Below, piece by piece: positions 1 through 7,753 of a DNA stretch of 64,000 nt. The first letter of the stretch is position 1, and each line of letters opens with the position of its first letter. The position numbers and the translations under genes are program-made. The notes under the pieces were generated by a model, which was given only the letters and a program-made list of their open reading frames with translations, did no database searches and was not told the origin of the DNA. The DNA is from Pseudomonadota bacterium. Its GTDB lineage: Bacteria; Desulfobacterota; Desulfobacteria; Desulfobacterales; JAHIVH01. The DNA is taken from NCBI GenBank assembly GCA_018816735.1, contig JAHIVH010000120.1:16266-80265 (forward strand), in the 5' to 3' direction.

Positions 1-1
1 G

Positions 2-928
2 ATGAGTAAAAATATTCTGAACCTTACAGCCATTATTACCGTCTTGACGATTATTCTGGGATTTATCATATCCATATTTAATACCAAAAGCATCAATGGC
101 TCCATTTCTCTTCTTATGAAGAAAACAGAAGAAATTGCAGAAGGCCGGTTTGAGGTTATCGAAAATATCAATGCGCCCAGAGAAATTCAGGAACTGGCCA
201 GCCATTTTAACAAAATGTGCATGCGCCTGAAGGAACTTGATACCATGAAGGCCGACTTTATCAGCCATGTTTCCCATGAATTGAGAACACCCATGACAGC
301 CATCAAGGAAGCGTCCAACATGCTCGGAAAGGGAATGTTCGTCAACCGGCCGGATAAACAGGCTGACCTCCTCAATCTGATTGAATCCGAATGCAAAAGG
401 CTTATCAAATCCGTTAACAGAATCCTTGACCTTTCAAGCATGGAAGGGAATATGATGGCATACCAGTTTAAAGAATCAGACCTTTCACAAATCGTCAGGA
501 ATGCCATCCTGAAATTATTTCCCCTTGTTCAGAAAAAAGATATTGATCTGGAACTGATTCCCCATCCGGCAATGCCTTTGATACGTCTTGATGAAGAGAG
601 GATTGGAGAGGTTATGGAGAATCTTCTTGGGAATGCAATCAAATTTACACCTTCAAATGGTGAAATCAAGCTCTCGATAGACCATGATACATTAAAAAAA
701 GAAATACGGGTCACGGTTTCGGATACAGGTTGCGGGATAGCCACCAAACATCTGGAGGATATTTTTGACAAATTCAAAAGAATAGATAATGGCATCGAAA
801 CCACAAGAGGTACAGGACTTGGATTATCGATTTCAAAGCATATCATTACGGCACACGGAGGAAAAATATGGGCGGAAAGCCACGAAATAAAAGGCACAAA
901 CGTTTTTTTTACATTACCGGTATCCTGA
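2..928 (+). CDS. Sensor histidine kinase, GlrK-like, probably cut at its 5' end by the window
   Basis: Membrane sensor kinase. The visible part starts with one transmembrane helix (about residues 5-27), then a HAMP-like linker (about 28-80), a HisKA dimerisation helix with the H-box SHVSHELRTP (about 88-97), and a HATPase_c domain with the N-box (ENLLGNAIKF), the G1 box (DTGCGI) and the G2 box (GTGLGLSISKH). The ATG at base 2 is probably an internal methionine, because kinases of this type carry a first membrane helix and a periplasmic domain upstream. The next two genes are a lipoprotein and a sigma-54 activator, the order of the enterobacterial glrK-qseG-glrR operon, so this is probably the kinase for that regulator. 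The signal sensed cannot be read from this fragment. Confidence 0.85.
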   Translation: MSKNILNLTAIITVLTIILGFIISIFNTKSINGSISLLMKKTEEIAEGRFEVIENINAPREIQELASHFNKMCMRLKELDTMKADFISHVSHELRTPMTAIKEASNMLGKGMFVNRPDKQADLLNLIESECKRLIKSVNRILDLSSMEGNMMAYQFKESDLSQIVRNAILKLFPLVQKKDIDLELIPHPAMPLIRLDEERIGEVMENLLGNAIKFTPSNGEIKLSIDHDTLKKEIRVTVSDTGCGIATKHLEDIFDKFKRIDNGIETTRGTGLGLSISKHIITAHGGKIWAESHEIKGTNVFFTLPVS

Positions 929-1476
929 TTTTACTCAGCATCGGAAACGGATGTCAGAATACATCAATTGCCAATTTTCAGTCAGGATTGTTTAATAAAA
1001 AAGGATGGTTCCATTTATCAAAAGCAGAGGTATACATTCAGAAAGGAGAATTTGAAAAGGCGATTTCTCAAAATTACAAAAGCATTCTTTTATTGCCATA
1101 TGAGGCCATGTTTCAGAAAGGGGTGATTTATGCCCATCCGGACTGCCCGTTTAAGGATTACATAAAGGCCCATGACTATTTTGAGACAGTTATTCAAAAA
1201 AGAATTCATGTGGCCCCGGAAATATATAATAAATCGGTTGTTTTCAAGTCGCTTATTTATGATCTCCTTGATACACAAAAAAAATATCAGGATACGGCAC
1301 AGGAACTGCAAGGAGCAACTGATCAGGTTGCTTCACTGAATACACAGGTTTTAAATCTGAATTCGCATATAGCCAACCTCCAGGAAGAGATAAATAATTT
1401 GAAAAATCAGATTGAAAACCTGAAGGAAGTCGATCTGAATCTGGAAGAAAAAAAACTGGAACCATTATATAAATAA
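868..1476 (+). CDS. Coiled-coil lipoprotein, QseG/YfhG-like by position
   Basis: Putative envelope lipoprotein of 202 residues. It has a basic N-terminus, a hydrophobic stretch (about residues 13-28) and a cysteine at about 29 that could be lipidated, although the lipobox (IGNGC) is weak. The middle resembles a TPR-like helical segment (IQKGEFEKAISQNYKSILLLPYE region), and the C-terminus is a strongly predicted coiled coil rich in Q, N, L and E (about 140-190). It overlaps the end of the kinase gene by about 60 bases and is followed closely by the response regulator, matching the kinase/lipoprotein/regulator order of glrK-qseG-glrR. Similarity to QseG itself is not obvious by eye, so the role, perhaps modulating the kinase from the outer membrane, is inferred from position. 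A start inside the kinase overlap region is possible. Confidence 0.7.
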   Translation: MGGKPRNKRHKRFFYITGILILLSIGNGCQNTSIANFQSGLFNKKGWFHLSKAEVYIQKGEFEKAISQNYKSILLLPYEAMFQKGVIYAHPDCPFKDYIKAHDYFETVIQKRIHVAPEIYNKSVVFKSLIYDLLDTQKKYQDTAQELQGATDQVASLNTQVLNLNSHIANLQEEINNLKNQIENLKEVDLNLEEKKLEPLYK

Positions 1477-1515
1477 TTGAAACGAGATAATTGAAGAACA
1501 CAGGGATGTAGAAAA

Positions 1516-2892
1516 GTGAACAGGATTCTTATTGTTGATGATGACCCTGCCATCTTGAAAGTATTGAAGGTGCGCCTTGAGGCAGATGGCTATCTGGTGA
1601 CCGAAAAACAGAATGCAGACGAAGCGCTTTTTGCAAGCAAAAAAGAAATGTTTGACATGGCACTCCTCGACTATAAGCTGAATGGCGAAAGCGGGATTGA
1701 ATTGATGGAAAAGCTTCTTAAAACGAATGCTGAAATGCCGATTATTATTCTTACTGCTTATGGTACGATTGAGACAGCTGTTGAGGCCATGAAAAAAGGG
1801 GCATACAGTTACCTGACCAAACCCTTTGATGATACAGAACTTATTCTCCAGGTCAATCATTGTCTTGAAAAAAGCAAGCTTGCTAAAGAAGTTAAAAAAC
1901 TGCGGCGTATGGTAAATGACCAGTTCGGTTTTGAAAATATTATCGGAAAAGAGGGCAAAATGAAAAAAGTCCTCGAGCAGGTCTCCCAGGCTGCCTCGAC
2001 AGATTCAACCGTCTATATTGAAGGCGAAAGCGGAACAGGAAAAGAGTTGATCGCCAAAACGCTTCACGTGTCCAGTTCACGGAAAAACGGCCCCTTTATT
2101 GCCATCAACTGCGGTGCCATTCCTGAAAATCTTTTTGAAAGCGAACTTTTCGGTTATGAAAAAGGTGCTTTCACGGGCGCTGCAAAGAGTAAAAAAGGGT
2201 ATTTTTCTCTTGCCAATGACGGGACATTTTTTTTAGATGAAATTTCTGAAATGCCGGTTTCCACACAGGTGAAGCTATTAAGGGTTCTCCAGGAAAATGA
2301 ATTCTACCCTTTGGGTGGAAACACAAAAATTAAATTAAGCGCGAGAATCATTGCCGCATCAAACACAAACCTGACTGAAGAAGTATCAAAGGGCCATTTC
2401 AGGGAAGATTTGTTTTACAGGATTCATGTCATCCCCATCAAGTTGCCGCCTCTCAGAGAAAGGCGGGAGAGTATTCCTCTGCTTGCAGAACATTTTATAA
2501 AAGATTTTAATAAAACCATGCAAAAAAATATCAAAGGTATCTCTTCCCAGGGGATGACCAAGCTTCTAAACTATACCTGGCCTGGAAATGTGAGAGAACT
2601 CAAAAATGTTATTGAATATTCAGTGGCCATGTCACAATCTGATTTTATACCGGAAGACCTTCTCCTGACCACACAAAAATTTGAAAAAAAAGATGCCCAA
2701 AATGAGTCAGATAACCTGAAACCCTTAAAAGAGGCAAAACAGGATTTTGAAAAGGAATATCTGACACAACTTTTGAAACTTTCCAAAGGGAATATCAGTC
2801 AAGCCTCCAAGCTTGCGGGCAAATACAGGGCCGATTTTTATGAGCTATTGAAAAAACATGCATTGAAGGCTGATGATTTCAGAGCCAATTGA
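1516..2892 (+). CDS. glrR: Sigma-54-dependent response regulator, GlrR-like
   Basis: NtrC-family transcription activator of 458 residues, full length. A receiver domain (1-120) has the acidic pocket DDD at 8-10, phospho-acceptor D52, T80 and K102. The AAA+ domain (about 141-375) has Walker A GESGTGKE at 170-177 and an intact GAFTGA loop at 217-222 for contact with sigma-54. The C-terminal Fis-like helix-turn-helix contains ISQASKLAGKYRADFYELLKK, closely resembling the GlrR DNA-binding end. Translation starts at GTG, 39 bases after the lipoprotein stop, and the three genes are probably one operon. Its targets are unknown, and no clear -24/-12 promoter was seen next to it. Confidence 0.9.
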   Translation: MNRILIVDDDPAILKVLKVRLEADGYLVTEKQNADEALFASKKEMFDMALLDYKLNGESGIELMEKLLKTNAEMPIIILTAYGTIETAVEAMKKGAYSYLTKPFDDTELILQVNHCLEKSKLAKEVKKLRRMVNDQFGFENIIGKEGKMKKVLEQVSQAASTDSTVYIEGESGTGKELIAKTLHVSSSRKNGPFIAINCGAIPENLFESELFGYEKGAFTGAAKSKKGYFSLANDGTFFLDEISEMPVSTQVKLLRVLQENEFYPLGGNTKIKLSARIIAASNTNLTEEVSKGHFREDLFYRIHVIPIKLPPLRERRESIPLLAEHFIKDFNKTMQKNIKGISSQGMTKLLNYTWPGNVRELKNVIEYSVAMSQSDFIPEDLLLTTQKFEKKDAQNESDNLKPLKEAKQDFEKEYLTQLLKLSKGNISQASKLAGKYRADFYELLKKHALKADDFRAN

Positions 2893-3293
2893 CAATGCCC
2901 TTGAAGGCGTTTCCATACATGGGATTTTTTTTATGAAAATCCTTAAAACAACCTGTCATTATTAAAATAGCCCTGACTGGATATTGCCTGTGGCATGTAT
3001 TTGGGCACTCCTTGTGAAGGAAATTCCCTTCACATCTTTATTGCATCTAAAAACAGCATGTTGGAAAGCAACAGGCAAAAGGCACATCTGAGGCTGTAGG
3101 TATTGGCCTTCATTTAAACCATATGGACGAATGGTAATAAGAAAGGATGATTTTAAATAAATAATAATAAAATTGAGTATATATAAAATATTCCCGGCTC
3201 ATGGCACAGGATGTGAATTACTATAAATCGCTAATTTATCCCCCCCACCCTGTGTTTTGCCGGAGTGATACCTGTCATTCCCGGTAATTTTCA
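2893..3293. other. Intergenic region without recognised gene
   Basis: About 400 bases between the convergent GlrR-like regulator and the SLC13 permease. AT-rich around 3150-3200, with a C-run near 3240. The short inverted sequence GCCTTGAAGGC-like element just after the regulator stop, followed by eight Ts near 2930, could be a weak terminator. I see no open frame or RNA gene in it. Confidence 0.5.
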
Positions 3294-3347
3294 GGTTGAG
3301 CTGAGTTCTCACCCTTTAAGAACGCCTTCTTAATGCTCAGCTCAACC
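3294..3347. terminator. Inverted repeat, likely terminator of the SLC13 permease gene
   Basis: A 12-base perfect inverted repeat GGTTGAGCTGAG / CTCAGCTCAACC (3294-3305 and 3336-3347) encloses a second small hairpin (AAGAA CGCC TTCTT). It lies 14 bases beyond the stop of the minus-strand permease and between convergent genes, so it probably ends transcription on one or both strands. The U-tract is poor on either side. Confidence 0.6.
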
Positions 3348-3360
3348 CGTTTTATTCAAA

Positions 3361-4845
3361 TTATCCTGTAGCAACTGCTGTGATAGGCATTCCCATTAAT
3401 GGCCAGATAACAAGCACAAAAATACCTGTGACAACAAGGAGAAGAATGCTTGCCGGAATACCGTACAAGAAAAATTCTCCAGGTGTAAACTGTTTTGAAT
3501 CATACGCAATGGCATTTGGCGCAGCACCTACAAGCAGAAGGAAGGGCATACCTGCTGCAACCAGGGATGCGAATAAAATCACTTCCTGCGCAACTCCCAG
3601 ATACGGACAAAGGAGCAATGCAACCGGTAGAACGATGGCAATTGCCGCCACGTTCATGATAAAGTTGGTCATCATAAGTACAAAAAAGGTGATGGCAATA
3701 ACAAATATAAACCAGTGGGCATTCTGGAAGAGCGTAATGAAATTTACCGCCATCCATTTGGCTGCGCCAGTGTCGTAGAGACAGATACCAATACTCATTG
3801 CACCTGCGAAAAGCAGAATGATATTCCAGGGAATGGCTTCAAGATCATCAAGATCAAGAATGTTTACGATAAAGAAAAGAATCGTTGAGACCAGGATAAC
3901 CGCTGTTTTATGGAACGGTTTTAAAATCGGGAAAAACTGCCTTGAGGCAAGAAAGAAAATACATGCGCCGATGATAATGGCTGCTATAATTTCCTGTTTG
4001 GATATGGGCCCCTGTTCTTCAGCCAGTTTCTTCGCTTTTTCCCTCAAACCGGGAATAACCTTTTTTTCAGGTTTCAGCATAACCATGAACAAGCCCCAGA
4101 GGAGAAATACCATTGTCCATCCAATGGGGGCCATGTAATAGGACAGCTCGAAAAAGGAGACGGTTTTTCCGGCCACTTCATTGAAAAAACCCACGGCAAC
4201 AGCACCACGGGCAGCCCCGAGAAGTGTGATGATACTTCCGGCACCTGCCACATAAGCCATTCCGATAAAAAGGCCTTTTCCGAATTTGGTGGGTTTGTTG
4301 CCTTCACCATAAAGCTCATTAACGACAAGGAGCAAGGGGTATATCGTGGCAGCAACCGCTGTGTGGGCCATAATGTGGGTCAGGAGTGCGGTCACTACAA
4401 AGCACCCCAGGTAGATCATACTTGTTCGCTCGCCCACAATATTCAGCATTTTATAGGCCAGGCGTTGTGTCAAGCCTGTTTTGGTGAATACGAGTCCGAT
4501 GACAATGGAACCAAAAATAAACATAACGGATGGGTCCATAAAATCATGGAAAGCATCTTCTGCTGATCGAATCAGGAAAAGTACTTGCAGGACCCCAATC
4601 AGGATACTTGTAACCCCTATGGGGACAACTTCGAACACCCACCATATACCTGCCAGGCAGAAAACAGCAATCGCCCCCTTTGCCTGGGGCGTGAGGGAAA
4701 ACTTTTCACCCATGGGGTCCACAGCATCTCCCCATTGCGGTGAATAATAAATAAGTGCAAAGAGGAAAATTCCCAAAAACATAAAACCAAATCTTTTCCA
4801 GTCTATTCCGGATTCAGTTGATATTGATAACGCATCTGTAGTCAT
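3361..4845 (-). CDS. SLC13/DASS-family anion (dicarboxylate or sulfate) permease
   Basis: Integral membrane transporter of 494 residues of the divalent anion:Na+ symporter family, which carries C4-dicarboxylates, citrate or sulfate. The characteristic early motif around GIWWVFEVVPIGVTSILIGVL and repeated hydrophobic segments (about 11-12 helices) are visible, with a second half containing NFIMNVAAIAIVLPVALLL typical of the family's paired transport motifs. I set the start at the ATG at 4845, preceded by AGGAG with good spacing, rather than the track's upstream start at 4896, which would extend into the intergenic space. It follows a receiver gene by 44 bases and is probably cotranscribed with it. 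The substrate is uncertain: sulfate uptake would fit a sulfate reducer, but this is inference. Confidence 0.88.
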   Translation of the reverse strand: MTTDALSISTESGIDWKRFGFMFLGIFLFALIYYSPQWGDAVDPMGEKFSLTPQAKGAIAVFCLAGIWWVFEVVPIGVTSILIGVLQVLFLIRSAEDAFHDFMDPSVMFIFGSIVIGLVFTKTGLTQRLAYKMLNIVGERTSMIYLGCFVVTALLTHIMAHTAVAATIYPLLLVVNELYGEGNKPTKFGKGLFIGMAYVAGAGSIITLLGAARGAVAVGFFNEVAGKTVSFFELSYYMAPIGWTMVFLLWGLFMVMLKPEKKVIPGLREKAKKLAEEQGPISKQEIIAAIIIGACIFFLASRQFFPILKPFHKTAVILVSTILFFIVNILDLDDLEAIPWNIILLFAGAMSIGICLYDTGAAKWMAVNFITLFQNAHWFIFVIAITFFVLMMTNFIMNVAAIAIVLPVALLLCPYLGVAQEVILFASLVAAGMPFLLLVGAAPNAIAYDSKQFTPGEFFLYGIPASILLLVVTGIFVLVIWPLMGMPITAVATG

Positions 4846-4889
4846 TTTTTTTACACTCCTCGAATATTTGCAAGCGCTCTCTAAAGAGG

Positions 4890-5318
4890 TTACCAACCTT
4901 TATGCGCCACAATTTTTGAAATTTCAGCCTGACGAATTCGCTCATCGTGCTCTGCCTTTATCGTTTTTGCCGCATGTATTTTTTCTGCCAGATCATCCGC
5001 AGACGCAGGCTTTAATAAAAAGTCATACGCTCCCAGTTTCATTCCTTCTATGGCATTTTCAACTGTTGCCGCCCCTGTCAGCATGATGACCTGTAGGAGC
5101 GGATTAATGTCCTTGATCTGCCTCAGGGCCTCAGTCCCTGTCATTTCAGGCATCATCACGTCAAGAACGATAACATCGAAGTCGACTTTACCAATGATTT
5201 CAAGTGCTTTTTTGCCTGAATAGGCTATGGTCACATTGAAATCCCTGATTTTGAGCCGCTCCCCCATTGCATCGACAAAATCTTTTTCATCATCAACTAG
5301 TAAAACTTTTGTTTTCAT
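4890..5318 (-). CDS. Single-domain response regulator (CheY-like receiver)
   Basis: Stand-alone receiver of 142 residues with acidic pocket DDE (9-11), phospho-acceptor D53, T81 and K103, plus a short helical C-terminal tail rich in charged residues, and no output domain. The start is placed at the second ATG (5318), which sits 5 bases after GGAGG. The track start would put that Shine-Dalgarno inside the gene. It lies directly upstream of the SLC13 permease and downstream of a degenerate kinase-like gene and another receiver. It probably acts in a phosphorelay or binds a partner protein. A direct effect on the permease is conceivable, but nothing in the sequence proves it. Confidence 0.88.
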   Translation of the reverse strand: MKTKVLLVDDEKDFVDAMGERLKIRDFNVTIAYSGKKALEIIGKVDFDVIVLDVMMPEMTGTEALRQIKDINPLLQVIMLTGAATVENAIEGMKLGAYDFLLKPASADDLAEKIHAAKTIKAEHDERIRQAEISKIVAHKGW

Positions 5319-5555
5319 CTGATCCTCCATTTAATTTTTTTATTTATTCTGTCGGAGGCTTTAAACGGATCTTGTTTTAAAGCTCCGGCTCTTATCGCAA
5401 TTCATTGAGAATAAATGGACTATCATATGGATTTATAGAAAACAATATGGAACTGATTGATGGTGGAAAATGTGCACACCTGACCGGAGAGTTTGCACTT
5501 CCTTTTAATCAAAATTCAGGTAGGCAGGGGATGGTTGAACCGGAAATTTTTATCA

Positions 5556-6212
5556 TCAGGTATTGAAACGTAAAATGATACCATGGGTATCCTTGTCTGC
5601 AGTGGCGCATCCATTGATCCTTTTTAAGGTGTCTTGAAGGCAGGCCCACTGTTCTGAGACTTGTATTCTGTTTGGCAGATCCGCATCCGGGGATTTATCC
5701 TTGCAGATGATTTTTACTTCAACCGTCTGATCTGATTTTTCCGGTGTAATTTGCATGCTGCTTCCGGATGAAAGCTGGCTCATCAAGGTGTCTATCGCAG
5801 ATAAAAGGGCAATCTCAAATTTGACCGCACTTGTTTTGAGGGTTGCCGGAACATCCGGTTTGTCCACGTGAATAGTTATATTGCAATTTTTTAATTTTCG
5901 ATGGATCAGTTTGATAATCATGTGGCTTGTTTGAAAAATATCCACATCCTTTTCATCATGATCCGGCGTGTGGGCGAATTCATTGAGGCTTGACGTCAGT
6001 TCCGATCCTCTTACGGTTTGACCCTTGATGGTGGAAAGGCATTTTTGAAATTTTTCAATGAACGGGAGCTCAGCGCCTTTATTCATAAGAAGAATATCCT
6101 CCATGAGCCCTCCGGTTTCCTTGATAATGGCAAAGATATTCTGAAGGTCATGGGTAACGCCTGCAGTGACCTTACCAAAAAAACGGGTTTCATCGGATAT
6201 TTTTTCTGTCAC
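5556..6212 (-). CDS. Degenerate histidine-kinase-like protein with intact H-box (Spo0B-like?)
   Basis: Cytosolic protein of 218 residues with no membrane segment. The N-terminal third looks like a HisKA-type helical hairpin with an H-box-like GVTHDLQN (H21). The C-terminal part has the length and pattern of a HATPase_c fold but lacks the ATP-binding boxes: there is no N-box asparagine, the G1 position reads CKDKSPDADLP instead of DxGxG, and no GxGLGL is present. It may therefore be a phosphotransfer protein like Spo0B rather than a kinase. It is flanked on the same strand by two single-domain receivers (14 bases downstream of one, 237 bases upstream of the other), the natural donors and acceptors of such a relay. 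Retained weak ATP binding cannot be excluded without a structure model. Confidence 0.75.
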   Translation of the reverse strand: MTEKISDETRFFGKVTAGVTHDLQNIFAIIKETGGLMEDILLMNKGAELPFIEKFQKCLSTIKGQTVRGSELTSSLNEFAHTPDHDEKDVDIFQTSHMIIKLIHRKLKNCNITIHVDKPDVPATLKTSAVKFEIALLSAIDTLMSQLSSGSSMQITPEKSDQTVEVKIICKDKSPDADLPNRIQVSEQWACLQDTLKRINGCATADKDTHGIILRFNT

Positions 6213-6226
6213 GGGGCATCTCCCTT

Positions 6227-6592
6227 TTATTTGTGTATGGCACCTAAGACTTTTTCAATGAATTCATCAATTTTCAGCGGTTTTATCAGATAATCATGCG
6301 CACCCATTTTTTTGCCTTCTTCACCATCTTTTGTCGAGCCCTGACCTGTTAAAAGGATCACCGGCAGATCTTTTTTGATTTTTTTAATGCTTTTTAATGT
6401 TTCAATGCCGCTTAAACCCGGCATTTTCAAATCAAGTATCACCACATCAAACTCTTTATCCTTCACCAGCTTAATTCCTTTTTCGCCATCACTTGCCAGT
6501 TCAGTTTCAAAGCCTCTTATTTCAAGCCTTTCCGCAAGTGTTTCCGAAAAATCTGTCTCATCATCTATCAGTAATATTCTGGTTCCTTTCAT
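6227..6592 (-). CDS. Single-domain response regulator (CheY-like receiver)
   Basis: Receiver domain of 121 residues with DDE (10-12), phospho-acceptor D54, T82 and K104, and no output domain. It is the first gene of a minus-strand set: receiver, kinase-like protein, receiver, SLC13 permease. Its sequence is close to the second receiver of the cluster (shared pattern LLIDDE..F...L.ERLEIR.F), suggesting duplication. A Shine-Dalgarno-like GGAG (GATCTGAACATG context) is weak. A function as phosphoryl donor or sink in a relay through the kinase-like protein is inferred from neighbourhood. Confidence 0.87.
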   Translation of the reverse strand: MKGTRILLIDDETDFSETLAERLEIRGFETELASDGEKGIKLVKDKEFDVVILDLKMPGLSGIETLKSIKKIKKDLPVILLTGQGSTKDGEEGKKMGAHDYLIKPLKIDEFIEKVLGAIHK

Positions 6593-6922
6593 GTTCAGAT
6601 CTCCAATTTTTTTCTGGTATCCTTAATGATAAATATCTTGAAAAGGTGTGTTTTATTCCTATGCAATCTGATTCTAAACGATTTATTTCTGTAACATAAT
6701 GCAATCCTGTTGTACATTGATTTGTTTGAAAGAAAAAGAGTTGGCCAGACAGGCCATATATGGTAATTTATCGAATTTTATCGGCATATTGTATTTGCAC
6801 TGAGTCCGCGTTGATGCTATTGTGATAAGCAAATCAATTTCAACATGTGTTTTCAGAATTGGGTAAAACATGCAAGTCGCATAAGAAAAAAACGTTATTA
6901 CGGTAATTTATCAGGAAAGCCT
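6593..6922. other. Divergent intergenic region
   Basis: About 330 bases between the divergently transcribed receiver and the EIIA gene. It must hold promoters for both directions, but I could not assign convincing -35/-10 boxes. A short inverted sequence TGGCC AGACA GGCCA lies near 6742-6756. The ORF track extends the EIIA frame into this region, but without a ribosome-binding site. Confidence 0.4.
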
Positions 6923-7393
6923 ATGAGAATATGGAAACTGATTGAAACAAAAGATATTTTTTTAAACATGACGATTCCTGACAAGGATGCGATCATTCGC
7001 TATATAGCAGAAACCTGCAAAAACCATGGCATTGTTGCGGATCAGGAATTGCTTTATCAAGGCCTTCAGCAGCGGGAACAGACCATGAGCACCGGTATCG
7101 GGAACGGAATTGCCATTCCCCATACGACCAATCCGGAAGCCAGCCAACCAACGGTGATATTTATTCATCTAAAGAAACCTGTTGATTTCGAATCGATCGA
7201 TAACCGCCCTGTGGATATTATCGTCGCGATTGTTATACCAGATGAACAAATCAACCTGCATCTTCAGATACTGGCCCGCATTTCAAGACTGTGCAGCAAA
7301 CCGGATTTTCTTGAATCCATAAGATGTGCCAACAGTCCGGAATCTCTCCATGATATCATCAGGGAAATGGAAGAAAAGCTGGTTAATTATTAG
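6923..7393 (+). CDS. PTS EIIA (PtsN/fructose type) domain protein
   Basis: EIIA domain of PTS family 2 (mannitol/fructose/Ntr), 156 residues. The phosphorylatable histidine is in the conserved context IGNGIAIPHTT, and the helical C-terminus (LQILARISRLCSKPDFLESIR) is typical. No EIIB or EIIC is nearby, so it is a regulatory EIIA like PtsN, taking phosphate from NPr/EINtr-type donors encoded elsewhere. The start is set at ATG 6923, after AGGAAAG; the 26 residues upstream in the track are basic and lack a Shine-Dalgarno. The next gene encodes a PII-like protein 23 bases on, followed convergently by a cation/proton antiporter. EIIA-Ntr proteins are known to control K+ transport, which suits this setting. 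Confidence 0.88.
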   Translation: MRIWKLIETKDIFLNMTIPDKDAIIRYIAETCKNHGIVADQELLYQGLQQREQTMSTGIGNGIAIPHTTNPEASQPTVIFIHLKKPVDFESIDNRPVDIIVAIVIPDEQINLHLQILARISRLCSKPDFLESIRCANSPESLHDIIREMEEKLVNY

Positions 7394-7416
7394 AAACTGA
7401 AAAGTGGAAAATAGTC

Positions 7417-7752
7417 GTGTACCTATTGTTTACAGTGCTAAATAATGAAGACCTTTTAGATACCATCCTTACCGGATGGATCGACATGGGCATTACGGAT
7501 TCAACAGTAATAGAAACCACCGATGCTCTCCAGCTTATCAGTCATCATATTCCAATTTTTGCGGGATTCAGAATTCTTACAAGCGGTGGTGTTCGGCACA
7601 ACAAAACGCTTATGACTGTTATTGACGATGAATTCCTTGTTGACGGTGCCATAGATTATCTGAAAAAGGTATGCCAGGAAACGGGGAAGACCAATCAGGG
7701 AAAATATTTTGTTGTACCGCTTTCAAAATCAGGTCTTTTAGGACGGCTGTGA
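7417..7752 (+). CDS. Small PII-like (GlnB-superfamily) protein
   Basis: A 111-residue protein beginning at GTG. The pattern MYLLFTVLNNEDLLDTILTGW with a later GGVRHNKTLMTVIDDE and a terminal VVPLSKSGLL fits the ferredoxin-like fold of PII-related small proteins, in which a sensor trimer binds nucleotides. It lacks the canonical PII T-loop tyrosine and signature sequences, so it is not GlnB (a true GlnB lies at 25072). It follows the EIIA gene closely and ends one base before the convergent antiporter stop. By analogy with PII-like proteins next to transporters it could gate the antiporter, but this is an inference. Fold assignment by eye is moderate. Confidence 0.7.
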   Translation: MYLLFTVLNNEDLLDTILTGWIDMGITDSTVIETTDALQLISHHIPIFAGFRILTSGGVRHNKTLMTVIDDEFLVDGAIDYLKKVCQETGKTNQGKYFVVPLSKSGLLGRL

Positions 7753-7753
7753 G

